Part shown: one piece after another, positions 45,762-57,077 of the stretch
Numbering within the stretch: position 1 is the stretch's first letter
Layout: the number at the start of each line of letters is the position of its first letter
Assembly: GCF_003350295.1 (NCBI RefSeq)
Contig: NZ_QLYY01000020.1
Span: 1-64,000, forward strand
Reading direction: 5' to 3'
Length of the DNA stretch: 64,000 nucleotides
Source of the DNA: Vibrio tetraodonis
Lineage (GTDB): Bacteria; Pseudomonadota; Gammaproteobacteria; Enterobacterales; Vibrionaceae
Notes under the pieces: generated by a model
Seen by the model: only the letters and a program-made list of their open reading frames with translations
Database searches by the model: none
Told to the model about the DNA's origin: nothing
Translations under genes and position numbers: made by a program

Positions 45762-46958
45762 ATGCACGAAAGGTTTTTACAACTGGATTCATTTCTTACC
45801 ACACATCAAGAGTTTTGGCGATTTGAACCATTTTTAGTCAGTTGCTATGGGATATCTCTATGGCATGAAAAGCATTCCAAACTTTCATGTTTTCTTGACG
45901 CATTAACCAATGCGCAAGTAGAAGAGCTTAAATCTGATCCACAGCAATTAAATCAATGCTTGACTGACTTTATCCCCAAATTGGAATCCGCACATAAACT
46001 GAATCAAGTAGAGAGGCTTCATCTTGATGGTCTGAGACTAGATCCTTCTGTGAAAAATGGAGTCCCTGGCAGAAAGTTGCACCAAATAGTATCTATGGGA
46101 GAGGCTGCACTTAAGTGCCACCATGGTAGTGAATGGCTAGAATGGTGTTCGGGAAAGGGCTTTTTAGGCAGAGTACTGGCTGACCATAGTGGTCAGCAAG
46201 TGACGAGTTTTGAATATCAGAGAACACTCTGTGATGTAGGACAAAGAGAGGCGGATAATCTCAAGTTGCCAATGACCTTTGTTCAAGGTGATGCTTTATC
46301 CAATGAGGCTAAATCTATATTAACTCGAAACCAACATGCTGTTGCTTTACATGCATGTGGGGATTTGCATGTTTCTTTGATTGAAAAAGCCGTTGCTGCT
46401 GGTTTGCCAGCGCTGACATTTTCACCTTGTTGTTATCACCTTACTCAAGATGACAAGTATCAAGCCTTGTCGTCATACGGTCAGTTATCTGAGCTTAAAC
46501 TATCTCGAGCTGAGCTGCGAATTTCGTTACAGGAGACGGTAACAGGTGGAGAAAGAGTGAAAAGACATCGCTTTCTTGAGATGAGTTACCGACTAGGATT
46601 GGATTTAATATTAAGAGAAGTCTTAGGCCACAAAGATTATGTTCCGGTTCCTAGTATCAAAAAATCTATGCTCTCGGAGGGTTTTGAAGCCTTTTGCCAA
46701 TGGGCGGCTGATAAAAAACAGCTGGCACTACCGCAAGCGCTTGCCTATGATGATTTTTATTCTCGAGGGGTTAAGCGCTATTGGCAGATGGAGCGCTTGA
46801 ACTTGGTTCAGCAACCTTTTCGTCGAAGTTTAGAAATGTGGCTGGTGCATGATAAAGCTCTCTATCTTGGAGAACATGGTTACCAAGTATCACTTGCGAC
46901 TTTTTGTTCTGAGGAAGTTACCCCAAGAAATATTTTAATTCAAGCGGTTAAACCATAA
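45762..46958 (+). CDS. SAM-dependent methyltransferase (Methyltransf_32-like)
   Basis: A 398-residue protein with a Rossmann methyltransferase core. Motif I is WLEWCSGKGFLGRVLA, motif II-like TSFEYQRTLCDVG, and HACGDLHVSLIEKA...TFSPCCYHL matches the HxCGDL...PCCYH pattern of the Methyltransf_32 family (related to eukaryotic METTL25-type proteins). Substrate unknown; the Cys-Cys-Tyr-His cluster may bind metal or RNA. It follows cysB by 59 bp. Confidence 0.8.
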   Translation: MHERFLQLDSFLTTHQEFWRFEPFLVSCYGISLWHEKHSKLSCFLDALTNAQVEELKSDPQQLNQCLTDFIPKLESAHKLNQVERLHLDGLRLDPSVKNGVPGRKLHQIVSMGEAALKCHHGSEWLEWCSGKGFLGRVLADHSGQQVTSFEYQRTLCDVGQREADNLKLPMTFVQGDALSNEAKSILTRNQHAVALHACGDLHVSLIEKAVAAGLPALTFSPCCYHLTQDDKYQALSSYGQLSELKLSRAELRISLQETVTGGERVKRHRFLEMSYRLGLDLILREVLGHKDYVPVPSIKKSMLSEGFEAFCQWAADKKQLALPQALAYDDFYSRGVKRYWQMERLNLVQQPFRRSLEMWLVHDKALYLGEHGYQVSLATFCSEEVTPRNILIQAVKP

Positions 46959-47041
46959 TCTACTGTCATTGAAATTAATTGCTGCAATTGTTATCTCAAT
47001 CTTTTAATTTTTCTAACTTATTGCCAATAATGAATGATGTG

Positions 47042-47082
47042 TATAACTCGCTACGAGTTGTAACACATGCCAAGTTGGCATG
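47042..47082 (+). promoter_or_regulatory. Tandem dyads upstream of the ABC importer
   Basis: TATAACTCG-CTA-CGAGTTGTA (47042-47062, one G-T pair) is followed at once by CATGCCAA-G-TTGGCATG (47066-47082, perfect 8-bp arms). They end 9 bp before the AAGGAG ribosome site. They may be operators or two leader hairpins controlling the transporter. Confidence 0.4.
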
Positions 47083-47101
47083 CTTAGATCAAGGAGCAGA
47101 G

Positions 47102-48070
47102 ATGAAAGCAGCAAAGGCTATATCTAGTGTATTAATATTAGGTGCAACACTAATCCTTCCCATAAACAGTATGGCAAAGACAGCAAAAGTCGCTGTATCT
47201 CAAATCGTTGAACACCCAGCATTAGATTCAGCACGCCAGGGCTTGTTGGATGGGCTTAAAGCAAAGGGTTACATACAAGGGAAAAACCTAGAATTTGACT
47301 ATAAAACTGCTCAGGGCAACCCAGCAATAGCCGTTCAAATCGCACGTCAGTATGTTGGGGAGAAGCCAGATGTATTGGTGGGAATTGCTACACCGACGGC
47401 TCAAGCTTTGGTTGCTGCGACGCGCTCTATCCCCGTTGTCTTCACTGCAGTTACGGATCCTGTTGGTGCTAAATTGGTCAAAAGTATGACTCAGCCAGGA
47501 AAAAATGTAACTGGACTTTCTGACCTTTCTCCTGTGAATCAGCATGTGGCTCTGATCAAAGAAATTATGCCTGATGTAAAGTCCATTGGTGTGGTATTTA
47601 ATCCTGGTGAAGCTAACGCAGTCACCTTGGTTAATTTATTGAAAGAAAACGCTAAAGCGCAAGGAATTAGCGTATTTGAAGCGACTGCCTTGAAAAGTGC
47701 CGATGTTCAATCTGCCACACAAGCGATTGCAGAGAAATCAGATATCCTCTATGCACCGACTGACAATACAGTAGCTAGTGCGATTGAGGGCATGCTGGTT
47801 GCGGCAAATCAGGCCAATACTCCCGTATTTGGTGGTGCGACTTCCTATGTTGACAAAGGCGCGATTGCGAGTATTGGTTTTGATTACTATCAGGTTGGCG
47901 TTCAAACAGCAGAGTATGTTGCTGCAATATTGGAAGGTGCTGAACCTGGAGTACTGGATGTGAAAGTTGCTAATGGTTCAGATTTAGTTGTGAATACCGC
48001 TGCGGCAAAACGGTTAGGTATTAGTATCCCTGATTCAATTATCGAGCGTGCTACTCAAGTTAAGCAATAA
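47102..48070 (+). CDS. ABC importer substrate-binding protein (TrpX/PF04392 type)
   Basis: A 322-residue periplasmic protein with a signal peptide (about 1-23, INSMA). The ABC_sub_bind pattern is clear: VAVSQIVEHPALDSARQGLLDGLKAKGY, NPAIAVQIARQ, GIATPTAQAL, PVVFTAVTDPVGAKLV and YAPTDNTVASA. Members of this group bind tryptophan or other aromatic amino acids (TrpX), but the ligand is not certain. It starts at ATG 47102, five bases after AAGGAGCAGAG begins to end; 41 in-frame codons upstream run through the dyads and are not used. The permease and ATPase follow. Confidence 0.88.
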   Translation: MKAAKAISSVLILGATLILPINSMAKTAKVAVSQIVEHPALDSARQGLLDGLKAKGYIQGKNLEFDYKTAQGNPAIAVQIARQYVGEKPDVLVGIATPTAQALVAATRSIPVVFTAVTDPVGAKLVKSMTQPGKNVTGLSDLSPVNQHVALIKEIMPDVKSIGVVFNPGEANAVTLVNLLKENAKAQGISVFEATALKSADVQSATQAIAEKSDILYAPTDNTVASAIEGMLVAANQANTPVFGGATSYVDKGAIASIGFDYYQVGVQTAEYVAAILEGAEPGVLDVKVANGSDLVVNTAAAKRLGISIPDSIIERATQVKQ

Positions 48071-48116
48071 AAATAGCGATACCCTTTGTTAGCGATTAAA
48101 GCCAAGAGGAGTGAAG

Positions 48117-49016
48117 ATGTCAGCGTTTGCATTTTTCGGAGCTCTTGAAATTGGTCTAGTGTACGGTCTAGTTGCGCTTGGTGTATTTATTACTTTTCGG
48201 ATGCTCGACTTCCCTGATCTGAGTGTGGATGGCAGTTTTCCCATGGGAGCAGCTGTTGCTGCAACAGCAATTGTGGCTGGCTTGAATCCATGGATAGCGA
48301 CAGGGATGGCTATTATGGCAGGGGCTGCAACGGGTTGGGTGACAGCTTTTTTGGCTGTTAGATGCGGCATATTGCACCTTCTCGCCTCCATCCTAACTAT
48401 GATTGCAGCCTTCTCAATTAACATTCGCATTATGGGTAGACCCAACATAGCGCTTCTTGGTGAAGAGACAATCCTTACATCTTTTGAAAATCTTGCTGAT
48501 CCCATGTTAATCCGGCCACTGATTGTTGGTGTGCTGGTACTCTTATCTGCTCTATTTGTTATTCGGCTTCTTAGTAGTGACTTTGGCTTAGGTTTGCGCG
48601 CAACGGGTGTGAATGCTCGCATGCTTTCAGCTCAAGGAGGCAGCACCTCATTTTATATTTATTTTGGTCTCGCATTATCTAACGGTTTTGTCGGCTTTGC
48701 TGGTGCTTTGTTTGCACAGACCAATAGTTTTGCTGATGTAACCTCTGGTGTAGGAACCATAGTTGTGGGCCTCGCAGCTGTGATCCTAGGCCAAACACTC
48801 ATGCCTGGACGCAGTATATGGGTGTCTGTCGTTGCAGTTATTCTTGGCTCAGTATTGTATCGCCTTGCTGTCGCTTTTGCGCTTAGTTCGGGGCTATTTG
48901 GCCTGCAGGCTTCTGATCTTAACCTTGTGACTGCGGTGTTGGTAGCAATAGCCTTAATTGCGCCCAAACTAAAAGCGTATATTCATGCGAAAAAATTGGA
49001 CTCTGCGGTCAAGAGA
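48117..49016 (+). CDS. ABC importer permease (TrpY-like)
   Basis: A protein of about 300 residues with eight or so membrane segments of the LivH/BPD_transp_2 fold. It opens with ALEIGLVYGLVALGVFITFRMLDFPDLSVDGSFPMGAA, typical of the permease partnered with PF04392 binding proteins, and contains GLGLRATGVNARMLSAQG (the cytoplasmic coupling loop). The start is ATG 48117 after AAGAGGAG; a GTG six bases earlier overlaps the ribosome site. The stop codon lies at 49017-49019. Confidence 0.88.
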
Positions 49017-49055
49017 TAAAAGGTTAAAGTTGTTTTGAGGATTTGGAGACGGTGT

Positions 49056-49850
49056 GTGATAGAGCTAAATAATATTAACGTCATATTTAACCGTGGAACT
49101 ATATTGGAAAACCCCGCGCTTAAGGGAGTGTCACTTTTGGTTGAAAAAGGCCAATTTCTAACAGTGATTGGCTCCAATGGGGCAGGCAAGTCGACTTTAC
49201 TTGGCGCTGTGACTGGTGAGACACCAATTATCCAAGGAAATGTTGTCCTTAATGGTTTAGATGTGACTAAACAAGCGGTTCATCAAAGAGCAAGGCAGTG
49301 CGCGAGAGTATTTCAAGATCCTTTAGCGGGGACTTGCGCTGAGTTATCAATTGAAGAAAACATGGCGCTGGCGTTTATGCGAGGGAACAAGCGAGGCTGG
49401 GCGTCTGCTCTATCTAGCCAAAGGCGTAAACTCTTCCAAGAGCGGATAAGTATTCTTGGACTCGGTTTGGAAGACCGATTGGGCGATAGCATTGGTTTAC
49501 TCTCTGGAGGGCAGCGGCAAGCTGTGAGCCTTGTTATGGCTACGTTAGCTGATAGCAAGATTTTGCTCCTTGATGAGCACACCGCTGCACTTGACCCTAG
49601 AATGGCGATGTTTGTTATCGAACTCACCAAAACTCTTGTGAATGAGTTTCAATTGACTGTGATCATGGTAACCCACTCAATGAAAGATGCTCTAGCATGT
49701 GGCGATCGCACTGTGATGATGCATCAAGGAGAAATTGTTCTTGATGTTGCGGGTGAGCAAAGAGCCAATTTACAGGTTACAGACTTGCTCGATATGTTTT
49801 CTCACGTTAAAGGAGAGGAGCTGTCGGATGATAGTCTCCTTCTCAACTAA
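49056..49850 (+). CDS. ABC importer ATP-binding protein (TrpZ-like)
   Basis: A 264-residue ATPase: Walker A GSNGAGKST, Q-loop FQDPLAGT, signature LSGGQRQA, Walker B ILLLDEHTAAL and switch His in VTHSMKDAL. The start is a GTG at 49056, eight bases after GGAG; the longer frame to 49035 begins with TTG ahead of the ribosome site. It completes the three-gene importer. It converges on dusC with 10 bp between and no visible terminator. Confidence 0.9.
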   Translation: MIELNNINVIFNRGTILENPALKGVSLLVEKGQFLTVIGSNGAGKSTLLGAVTGETPIIQGNVVLNGLDVTKQAVHQRARQCARVFQDPLAGTCAELSIEENMALAFMRGNKRGWASALSSQRRKLFQERISILGLGLEDRLGDSIGLLSGGQRQAVSLVMATLADSKILLLDEHTAALDPRMAMFVIELTKTLVNEFQLTVIMVTHSMKDALACGDRTVMMHQGEIVLDVAGEQRANLQVTDLLDMFSHVKGEELSDDSLLLN

Positions 49851-49860
49851 TTATGTCAAT

Positions 49861-50814
49861 CTATGCTGCGGGTTCGGCGCTTTGGTATTCCTTTATCCGT
49901 TCTACAATAGGCGCTGCTTTATTGAAAGTCCTTATTTCTCGAAACAACTCGTTTGCTTGAGGGTATTCTTGACGCAGGTAAGAAAACCACTGTTTGACAC
50001 GATTAGGGTAGTAAAGTCCTTTGTCACCTTTCATTTCGTACTGAGAATAAAGCAGTAATAGCTTGATGACATCTTGCCAAGGCATGGCCACTTGGTTGTG
50101 TTTGACCACATTACCTAAGTTGGGAACATTAAACGCACCGCGACAAACCATAAGAGAATCAACACCTGTGGTTTCAATGCAAGCTTGCCCGTCTTGATAA
50201 TTCCATATTTCACCATTTGCGATGAGAGGAATATCAAAGCGCTGGCGGATTTCATTGATATAAGACCACTTTATTTCACTGGCTTGGTATCCGCCTGTTT
50301 TGGTCCGGGCGTGTACCGTAAGTTCGTTAGCGCCCGCGCTTTGTACTGCATCAACAATCTCAAAGCAGTCGTTAGGATTATCCCATCCCAAGCGAATCTT
50401 TGCGCTAAGTGGAACATGCGATGGAAGTGCGTTTCGACAGGCCCTAACGACTTGATGAACGAGGTCAGGGTGTTGCAGTAATGCTGCACCGCCTTTACTT
50501 TTATTGACCAGTTTTGCTGGACAACCAAAGTTAATATCAACACCTTTAGCACCAAGCTCTGCAGCTCTGACGGCGTTTTCAGCCATCCAATGCGGATCTT
50601 GTCCTAGTAGCTGAATATGAACCGGCACTCCTGACTTAGTTTTAGACCCTTGCTTTAGCTCGGGGCACAAACGGTAGAAAACATGTTCAGGCAGTAATTG
50701 ATCAACAACACGAACAAACTCAGTGACACAAAGGTCATAGTCGTTAATATCGGTTAAGATCTCTCGCATTAAATGGTCTAAAACGCCCTCCATAGGGCCT
50801 AAAACTACTCGCAT
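49861..50814 (-). CDS. dusC: tRNA-dihydrouridine(16) synthase
   Basis: A 317-residue FMN enzyme that reduces uridine 16 in tRNAs. It starts MRVVLGPMEGVLDHLMREILT and includes NDYDLCVTEFVRVVDQLLP, as in E. coli DusC, with the catalytic Cys in INFGCPAKLVN and NGEIWNYQD later. The ATG at 50814 matches the family start; a TTG two codons upstream is not needed. Confidence 0.95.
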   Translation of the reverse strand: MRVVLGPMEGVLDHLMREILTDINDYDLCVTEFVRVVDQLLPEHVFYRLCPELKQGSKTKSGVPVHIQLLGQDPHWMAENAVRAAELGAKGVDINFGCPAKLVNKSKGGAALLQHPDLVHQVVRACRNALPSHVPLSAKIRLGWDNPNDCFEIVDAVQSAGANELTVHARTKTGGYQASEIKWSYINEIRQRFDIPLIANGEIWNYQDGQACIETTGVDSLMVCRGAFNVPNLGNVVKHNQVAMPWQDVIKLLLLYSQYEMKGDKGLYYPNRVKQWFSYLRQEYPQANELFREIRTFNKAAPIVERIKEYQSAEPAA

Positions 50815-51002
50815 AAACAATGTCTCTTGATCAGGAGGCGTGATTTTAGAGATTTCCCAGCAAGATGTCTAATTACCTGAGAGACTTGTCTATAGGTTAA
50901 CTTTAAACCTGCTAATATGCTTTAGCTGTAAAGACAACAGTGACCGCTGTCATTTGGTCAGGTTATAATGGTCCAAGCTATTATGATGTCTGAAGTAAAT
51001 GC

Positions 51003-51608
51003 ATGACTTATCCACTATTAAAACTTGAAACCGAAGAATCTGAAATTTTCATCGAGGGCGTGATCCTTGCGGCCAACTTAGCGACGAAGCCATTGGATCC
51101 TGAACTATGGCTGTCAGAGGTTCTTCCTAACCATACGCCCAACGCTAAAGCAGAGGTTGAGCAGCATATTCATAAGCAATATGCTTATTTAAAACGCAAT
51201 GAGTATTCTTTGTTGTCATTGCTCGATGCTTCTCAAAAGGATGAGCAACTGGCGGACTTTGCAGAAGGTTTTATGACTATGTGGCCCAAGGTAGAGCCAC
51301 AGTGGCAAGAGGTGAATCTTGTCGATGGCTCATTAAGAATGCTTCAAGCTTTGCTCACGACATTAATGTTGGCTATTGATGAAAGTAAGACTCAAGCTGA
51401 GATGAAAGCCGCTGGCGTTGACTCTCCACCCTCGTTAAATGGTTTAGTTCCGCAACTTGATTTGATGATCAATGAAGTAGCACTTGCTGCAGATGAAATC
51501 ATGTTAGGCGCGAAAGCGCAGTCACTCAATCCATTTAAAGGTGTGGGCCGCAATGATCAGTGCCCGTGTGGTAGCGGGAAAAAATTCAAACAGTGTTGTG
51601 GCCAATAG
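51003..51608 (+). CDS. YecA/UPF0149-like protein with SEC-C zinc motif
   Basis: A 201-residue protein with a helical UPF0149-like N-terminal part (FAEGFMTMWPKVEPQW is the usual core) and a C-terminal SEC-C zinc motif, GRNDQCPCGSGKKFKQCC, as in SecA and YecA. Such motifs mediate metal binding and contacts with SecB or ribosomes. Function unknown. It precedes lolA by 79 bp. Confidence 0.8.
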   Translation: MTYPLLKLETEESEIFIEGVILAANLATKPLDPELWLSEVLPNHTPNAKAEVEQHIHKQYAYLKRNEYSLLSLLDASQKDEQLADFAEGFMTMWPKVEPQWQEVNLVDGSLRMLQALLTTLMLAIDESKTQAEMKAAGVDSPPSLNGLVPQLDLMINEVALAADEIMLGAKAQSLNPFKGVGRNDQCPCGSGKKFKQCCGQ

Positions 51609-51687
51609 AACAAAGTTAACCAAAATCGGTCAAACACCCTGATATCAAGATGTAAAGTGGTAGTGTCGACTTAATAGGATAAGAAGA

Positions 51688-52284
51688 ATGAAAAAATTTG
51701 CTGTGCTATTTTTGCTGAGCTTTTATGTGTTTGCAGCGCCTAAAGACGAGCTAAGTAAAAGGCTGCAACTGTCGGAAGGCTTTAGCGCTGATTTTACCCA
51801 GCAGTTAATTAGCCCAGAAGGTGATGTGTTAACTAAAGGTGCTGGAAAAGTAGATATTTCTAGACCAAGTTTGTTTCGCTGGGAAACCATTTCGCCTGAT
51901 GAAAATGTGTTGGTATCTGATGGAAAGTCCTTGTGGTACTACAGCCCGTTTATAGAGCAGGTAAGTATTTACTCACAGGAGCAAGCTACAGAGCAAACAC
52001 CTTTCGTGTTATTGACTCGCAACAAACCCAGTGATTGGGACAGCTATAAAGTTTCCCAGCAAGGTGACTTCTTTACATTAATTCCAACCTCAGTTGATAG
52101 TAATCAAGGTAGCTTCAAACTTGAAATTGATAAAAAAGGAGCGGTAAAAGGTTTTAGTATTGTTGAACAAGACGGTCAGAGAAGTGACTTCAAATTTAAC
52201 AATGTCAGATTATCTAAACCGAGCGCCGATCGTTTCACTTTTACCATTCCTAAAGGGGTTGAGGTTGATGATCAAAGGAAATAG
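51688..52284 (+). CDS. lolA: Outer-membrane lipoprotein carrier LolA
   Basis: A 198-residue periplasmic protein with a signal peptide (about 1-16, YVFA). It contains the LolA pattern [45 protein letters not shown] and the FKFNNV...[11 protein letters not shown] end. It shuttles lipoproteins from LolCDE to LolB. rarA starts two bases after its stop. Confidence 0.95.
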   Translation: MKKFAVLFLLSFYVFAAPKDELSKRLQLSEGFSADFTQQLISPEGDVLTKGAGKVDISRPSLFRWETISPDENVLVSDGKSLWYYSPFIEQVSIYSQEQATEQTPFVLLTRNKPSDWDSYKVSQQGDFFTLIPTSVDSNQGSFKLEIDKKGAVKGFSIVEQDGQRSDFKFNNVRLSKPSADRFTFTIPKGVEVDDQRK

Positions 52285-52286
52285 CA

Positions 52287-53633
52287 ATGAGTAATTATTG
52301 TTTGGACTTTACAGGGCAAGAGGACTTTCGGCCGCTTGCCGCAAGAATGCGCCCAACAAGGTTTGAGCGGTATATCGGGCAGCGACATATCTTAGCGGAA
52401 GGTAAACCCCTGCGCCGTGCTCTTGAGTCTGGACATCTGCATTCTATGATTCTTTGGGGACCTCCAGGCACAGGAAAGACGACTTTGGCTGAAATTTCGG
52501 CCAATTATGCTCATGCAGAAGTAGAGCGCTTATCTGCTGTTACTTCAGGTGTTAAAGATATACGCTTGGCGATTGAGAAAGCGCGTGAGCACCAAGCTGC
52601 CGGACTTCGCACCATCTTGTTTGTTGACGAAGTTCACCGGTTTAACAAATCTCAGCAAGATGCTTTTTTGCCTCACATTGAAGATGGCACCATTACTTTT
52701 ATTGGTGCGACGACAGAGAATCCATCATTTGAATTGAATAACGCCCTGCTATCGCGCGCCCGTGTATATAAGCTTACTTCTCTATCAGTACAAGATATTT
52801 ATCACACACTTGAGCAAGCCATTAATGATAAAGAGTTGGGCTTGGGTAAATACGAAGCTCACTTTGCTGATAACGTGCTTGACCGTCTATCTGAATTGGT
52901 TAATGGCGATGCTCGTATGTCGCTGAACTATCTGGAGTTGCTCTATGACATGGCGACTGAGGATGAGCAAGGAGTCAAGCAGATAACCTTACCACTACTC
53001 GCTGAAGTGGCAGGAGAGAAGGTATCTCGTTTTGATAACAAAGGCGATATTTGGTACGACTTAATTTCTGCAGTACATAAATCGATTCGAGGTTCAGACC
53101 CTGATGCAGCGCTTTATTGGGCTGCAAGAATGATTGCTGCTGGGTGTGACCCTTTATACATTGCTCGCCGTTTGTTGGCAATTGCATCAGAGGACATTGG
53201 CAATGCTGACCCAAGGGCAATGCAAGTGGCTTTATCTGCTTGGGATTGTTTTGCTCGAGTTGGCCCAGCAGAAGGTGAAAGAGCGATTGCGCAAGCTATT
53301 GTCTATTTGGCCTGTGCTCCAAAAAGTAATGCGGTATATACGGCTTGGAAGCAAGCACTTCAAGATGCTCACAATCAGCCTGAGTACGAGGTTCCTGCTC
53401 ATCTGCGTAATGCTCCAACCGGATTAATGAAAGATCTTGGTTATGGTGCAGAGTATCGTTACGCCCATGATGAAGCCGGAGCTTATGCGGCCGGTGAGAA
53501 TTACTTCCCTCAAGAAATGCAGGATACACGCTATTACTTTCCGACAAATCGAGGCTTAGAGGTAAAAATTGCGGAAAAGTTAGATTATCTGGCAAGTTTA
53601 GATGCAAAAAGCCCACAAAAGCGCTATGAATAA
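52287..53633 (+). CDS. rarA: Replication-associated recombination protein RarA (MgsA)
   Basis: A 448-residue AAA+ ATPase: [15 protein letters not shown], Walker [10 protein letters not shown], Walker [25 protein letters not shown] and [18 protein letters not shown]. The C-terminal tetramerisation domain includes [35 protein letters not shown]. It acts at stalled replication forks together with SSB. It lies between lolA and serS, the usual gammaproteobacterial order. Confidence 0.97.
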   Translation: MSNYCLDFTGQEDFRPLAARMRPTRFERYIGQRHILAEGKPLRRALESGHLHSMILWGPPGTGKTTLAEISANYAHAEVERLSAVTSGVKDIRLAIEKAREHQAAGLRTILFVDEVHRFNKSQQDAFLPHIEDGTITFIGATTENPSFELNNALLSRARVYKLTSLSVQDIYHTLEQAINDKELGLGKYEAHFADNVLDRLSELVNGDARMSLNYLELLYDMATEDEQGVKQITLPLLAEVAGEKVSRFDNKGDIWYDLISAVHKSIRGSDPDAALYWAARMIAAGCDPLYIARRLLAIASEDIGNADPRAMQVALSAWDCFARVGPAEGERAIAQAIVYLACAPKSNAVYTAWKQALQDAHNQPEYEVPAHLRNAPTGLMKDLGYGAEYRYAHDEAGAYAAGENYFPQEMQDTRYYFPTNRGLEVKIAEKLDYLASLDAKSPQKRYE

Positions 53634-53693
53634 GCCTCTTTTTTGGATACATTTGTCAGGCTAATTACCAAAGCGCTTGGGCACGATGTTTAA

Positions 53694-55037
<1,344 letters not shown>

Positions 55038-55054
55038 CAAGTTGTAATGAAGCA

Positions 55055-55081
55055 AAAGCCAGCCTAAGTGCTGGCTTTTTT
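55055..55081 (+). terminator. Terminator after serS
   Basis: AAAGCCAGC pairs with GCTGGCTTT around CTAAGT, followed by T residues. It lies within 10 bp of the convergent CPBP gene. Confidence 0.85.
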
Positions 55082-55087
55082 GTAACA

Positions 55088-55918
55088 CTATCCTCGAAAG
55101 ATCGGGTATGTGTAAAAAACCAAGTGGCTAAAGTTAAATAAGAAGTGAATGAGAACGGCAGCCCATAGCCTTCCGGTTAGATGAAAAACCAATCCGTAGC
55201 CAAGTCCTGCTAGTGTGGCAAATGTTATCAATAGCAGACCACCTGACAAATGAGCGGCACCGAATAACAAACTCGACACGACTAGAGCGAAGTATACACC
55301 AAACTTCTTTGTTAATTTTTGCTGAATAAAGCCTCTAAATAGGGCTTCCTCGGCGACGCAGGTAAACATTAGGTTGTTAAATGCAAATAACCACCACCAA
55401 GATGGTAGGGTTAGTTCAGGTTTGATAGCACCAAGAGCAGATGCGATGGGTAGTAGAGCAAAAAGCAAGGTACAAACAATCAATAACCCGCGATAATTAG
55501 GTTGTCGCGGCCTACCTAATAAGCCTGGAAAGATGCATAGTAGTGCAAAAAATGCGAGTGGCTTGTCTAGATTCATGTACATGTTGAAGTCTGCACTGAG
55601 AGGGCCTGCTTGAACTTTTTCTAGGACTTGAGGGTTATTAAAGCCAGGGACTAGGTGAAGGAAAAGAGCCACACAACAGATAACTGCAAAAGTAGATAGG
55701 GCTGTTGAAGGTATCCATGATTTGTTTCTTAAGTAGTAAAGAGCTGTATAAAACGTGCTAACCAGTATCAAGCCAACGGGCGTGACAACCTCATAATATA
55801 GGCCACCAAGCAGAACGACGGCGAGAAGAATCGACGAAGTTTTGTTTACCTTGAGAAAAGCTGCTGCAATTGAAATTGCGAGAATTAGCCAAACCCATAT
55901 TTGGATGTCTATTTGCAT
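55088..55918 (-). CDS. CPBP-family intramembrane metalloprotease
   Basis: A membrane protein of about 276 residues with some eight hydrophobic segments. The CPBP (CAAX protease and bacteriocin-processing) motifs are present: EEALFRGFIQ (EExxxR), FGAAHL (FxxxH) and HFLFN. In other bacteria such proteins cleave prenylated or membrane peptides or give bacteriocin immunity; the substrate here is unknown. The start may be the ATG at 55918 or another at 55930. Confidence 0.85.
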   Translation of the reverse strand: MQIDIQIWVWLILAISIAAAFLKVNKTSSILLAVVLLGGLYYEVVTPVGLILVSTFYTALYYLRNKSWIPSTALSTFAVICCVALFLHLVPGFNNPQVLEKVQAGPLSADFNMYMNLDKPLAFFALLCIFPGLLGRPRQPNYRGLLIVCTLLFALLPIASALGAIKPELTLPSWWWLFAFNNLMFTCVAEEALFRGFIQQKLTKKFGVYFALVVSSLLFGAAHLSGGLLLITFATLAGLGYGLVFHLTGRLWAAVLIHFLFNFSHLVFYTYPIFRG

Positions 55919-56060
55919 ATTTGGGCCCATTTATTTTTAAAGCCAAATCATGAACCGAATCGTCCGAGTGAACAAGCGGACTTGAACTCATCAGATCAAT
56001 TTATTGAAAAGCCGATAACTCATCGGCTTACTTTATATGCTTTGCCAAAGTGGCTAATAA

Positions 56061-57077
56061 TTAAATAGACATTTCGCCTCTTAACACCTGCTGCATCTGC
56101 GCCTTTACTTGCTCATAACTGAGATTTTGGCTGAGTAGATAGTGAAGCTTTGCCAATGCAGCTTCTGGTGTCATGTCATATCCACTGATCACACCTGCTT
56201 CAGCAAGAGCGCAGCCTGTGGCATAGCCTCCCATGTTGACTTTACCTGCCAAGCATTGGGTAAGATTGACTACGATAACACCACGCTCCGATGCATCTTT
56301 GAGGTGAGACAAAAGCTCTGGGTTTTGCGGGGCATTACCTACGCCAAATGTAAGCAAAATCATCGCATTAACAGGTTGTAGCAAGGTATTTCGAATCACC
56401 TCATGTGAGATCCCAGGATACATGGTGATCACACCAATCGGCTGTGGTGTAATGTCGTGTACTTTAAATGCTCCTAAAGCTCTTTCATCTACCACAACAT
56501 CGTTACCGATCTGGATATTGATACCGGCTTCTAAAAGGGGAGATAGGTTCGGAGAGGTAAATGCATTAAAACCATCTGCGTGTGACTTAGTGCTTCGATT
56601 ACCCCGCATTAGCTTATTATTGAAGAAAAGCGTGACCTCATTGATTGGGTAGTTCGCCGCTATGTGGAGAGCATTAAGCAAATTGGCTTGGCCATCAGAT
56701 CTTAGCTCAGCCAATGGGATTTGGGATCCTGTTACAATTACGGGTTTTGATAAGTTTTCAAGCATAAATGACAAAGCTGATGCCGTGTAAGCCATGGTAT
56801 CAGTGCCGTGTAAGATGACAAATCCATCGTATTTATCGTAGTTGCTTCGGATATCATCTGCGATTTGTTGCCAATCTTTTGGAGTCATATCCGATGAATC
56901 GATTAGAGGGGCATATTCATGGATAGTAAATTTGGGCATTTCGGGACGCTGGAACTCCGGCATACTTGCTAGCTGTTTTTCCATAAAACCTGCCACAGGA
57001 ACGTATCCGTGATCATCAGACTTTTTCATTCCGATGGTTCCGCCAGTATAAGCGATATAAATATGTTTTCTTGCCAT
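56061..57077 (-). CDS. ansA: Cytosolic L-asparaginase I
   Basis: A 338-residue enzyme hydrolysing asparagine to aspartate and ammonia. Both catalytic threonine regions are visible: YTGGTIGM near residue 10 and HGTDTMAYTASAL near residue 90; GNRSTKSHADGFNAF follows. No signal peptide, as for type I. In E. coli ansA follows sppA directly; here glutaminase, kinase and MFS genes separate the two. Confidence 0.95.
   Translation of the reverse strand: MARKHIYIAYTGGTIGMKKSDDHGYVPVAGFMEKQLASMPEFQRPEMPKFTIHEYAPLIDSSDMTPKDWQQIADDIRSNYDKYDGFVILHGTDTMAYTASALSFMLENLSKPVIVTGSQIPLAELRSDGQANLLNALHIAANYPINEVTLFFNNKLMRGNRSTKSHADGFNAFTSPNLSPLLEAGINIQIGNDVVVDERALGAFKVHDITPQPIGVITMYPGISHEVIRNTLLQPVNAMILLTFGVGNAPQNPELLSHLKDASERGVIVVNLTQCLAGKVNMGGYATGCALAEAGVISGYDMTPEAALAKLHYLLSQNLSYEQVKAQMQQVLRGEMSI

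Noticed and set aside
48089..48622. 177-residue minus-strand frame opposite the ABC permease
   Set aside because: It is a shadow of the permease codons; the basic, Ala/Arg/Ser-rich translation has no family features and the plus-strand permease is certain.
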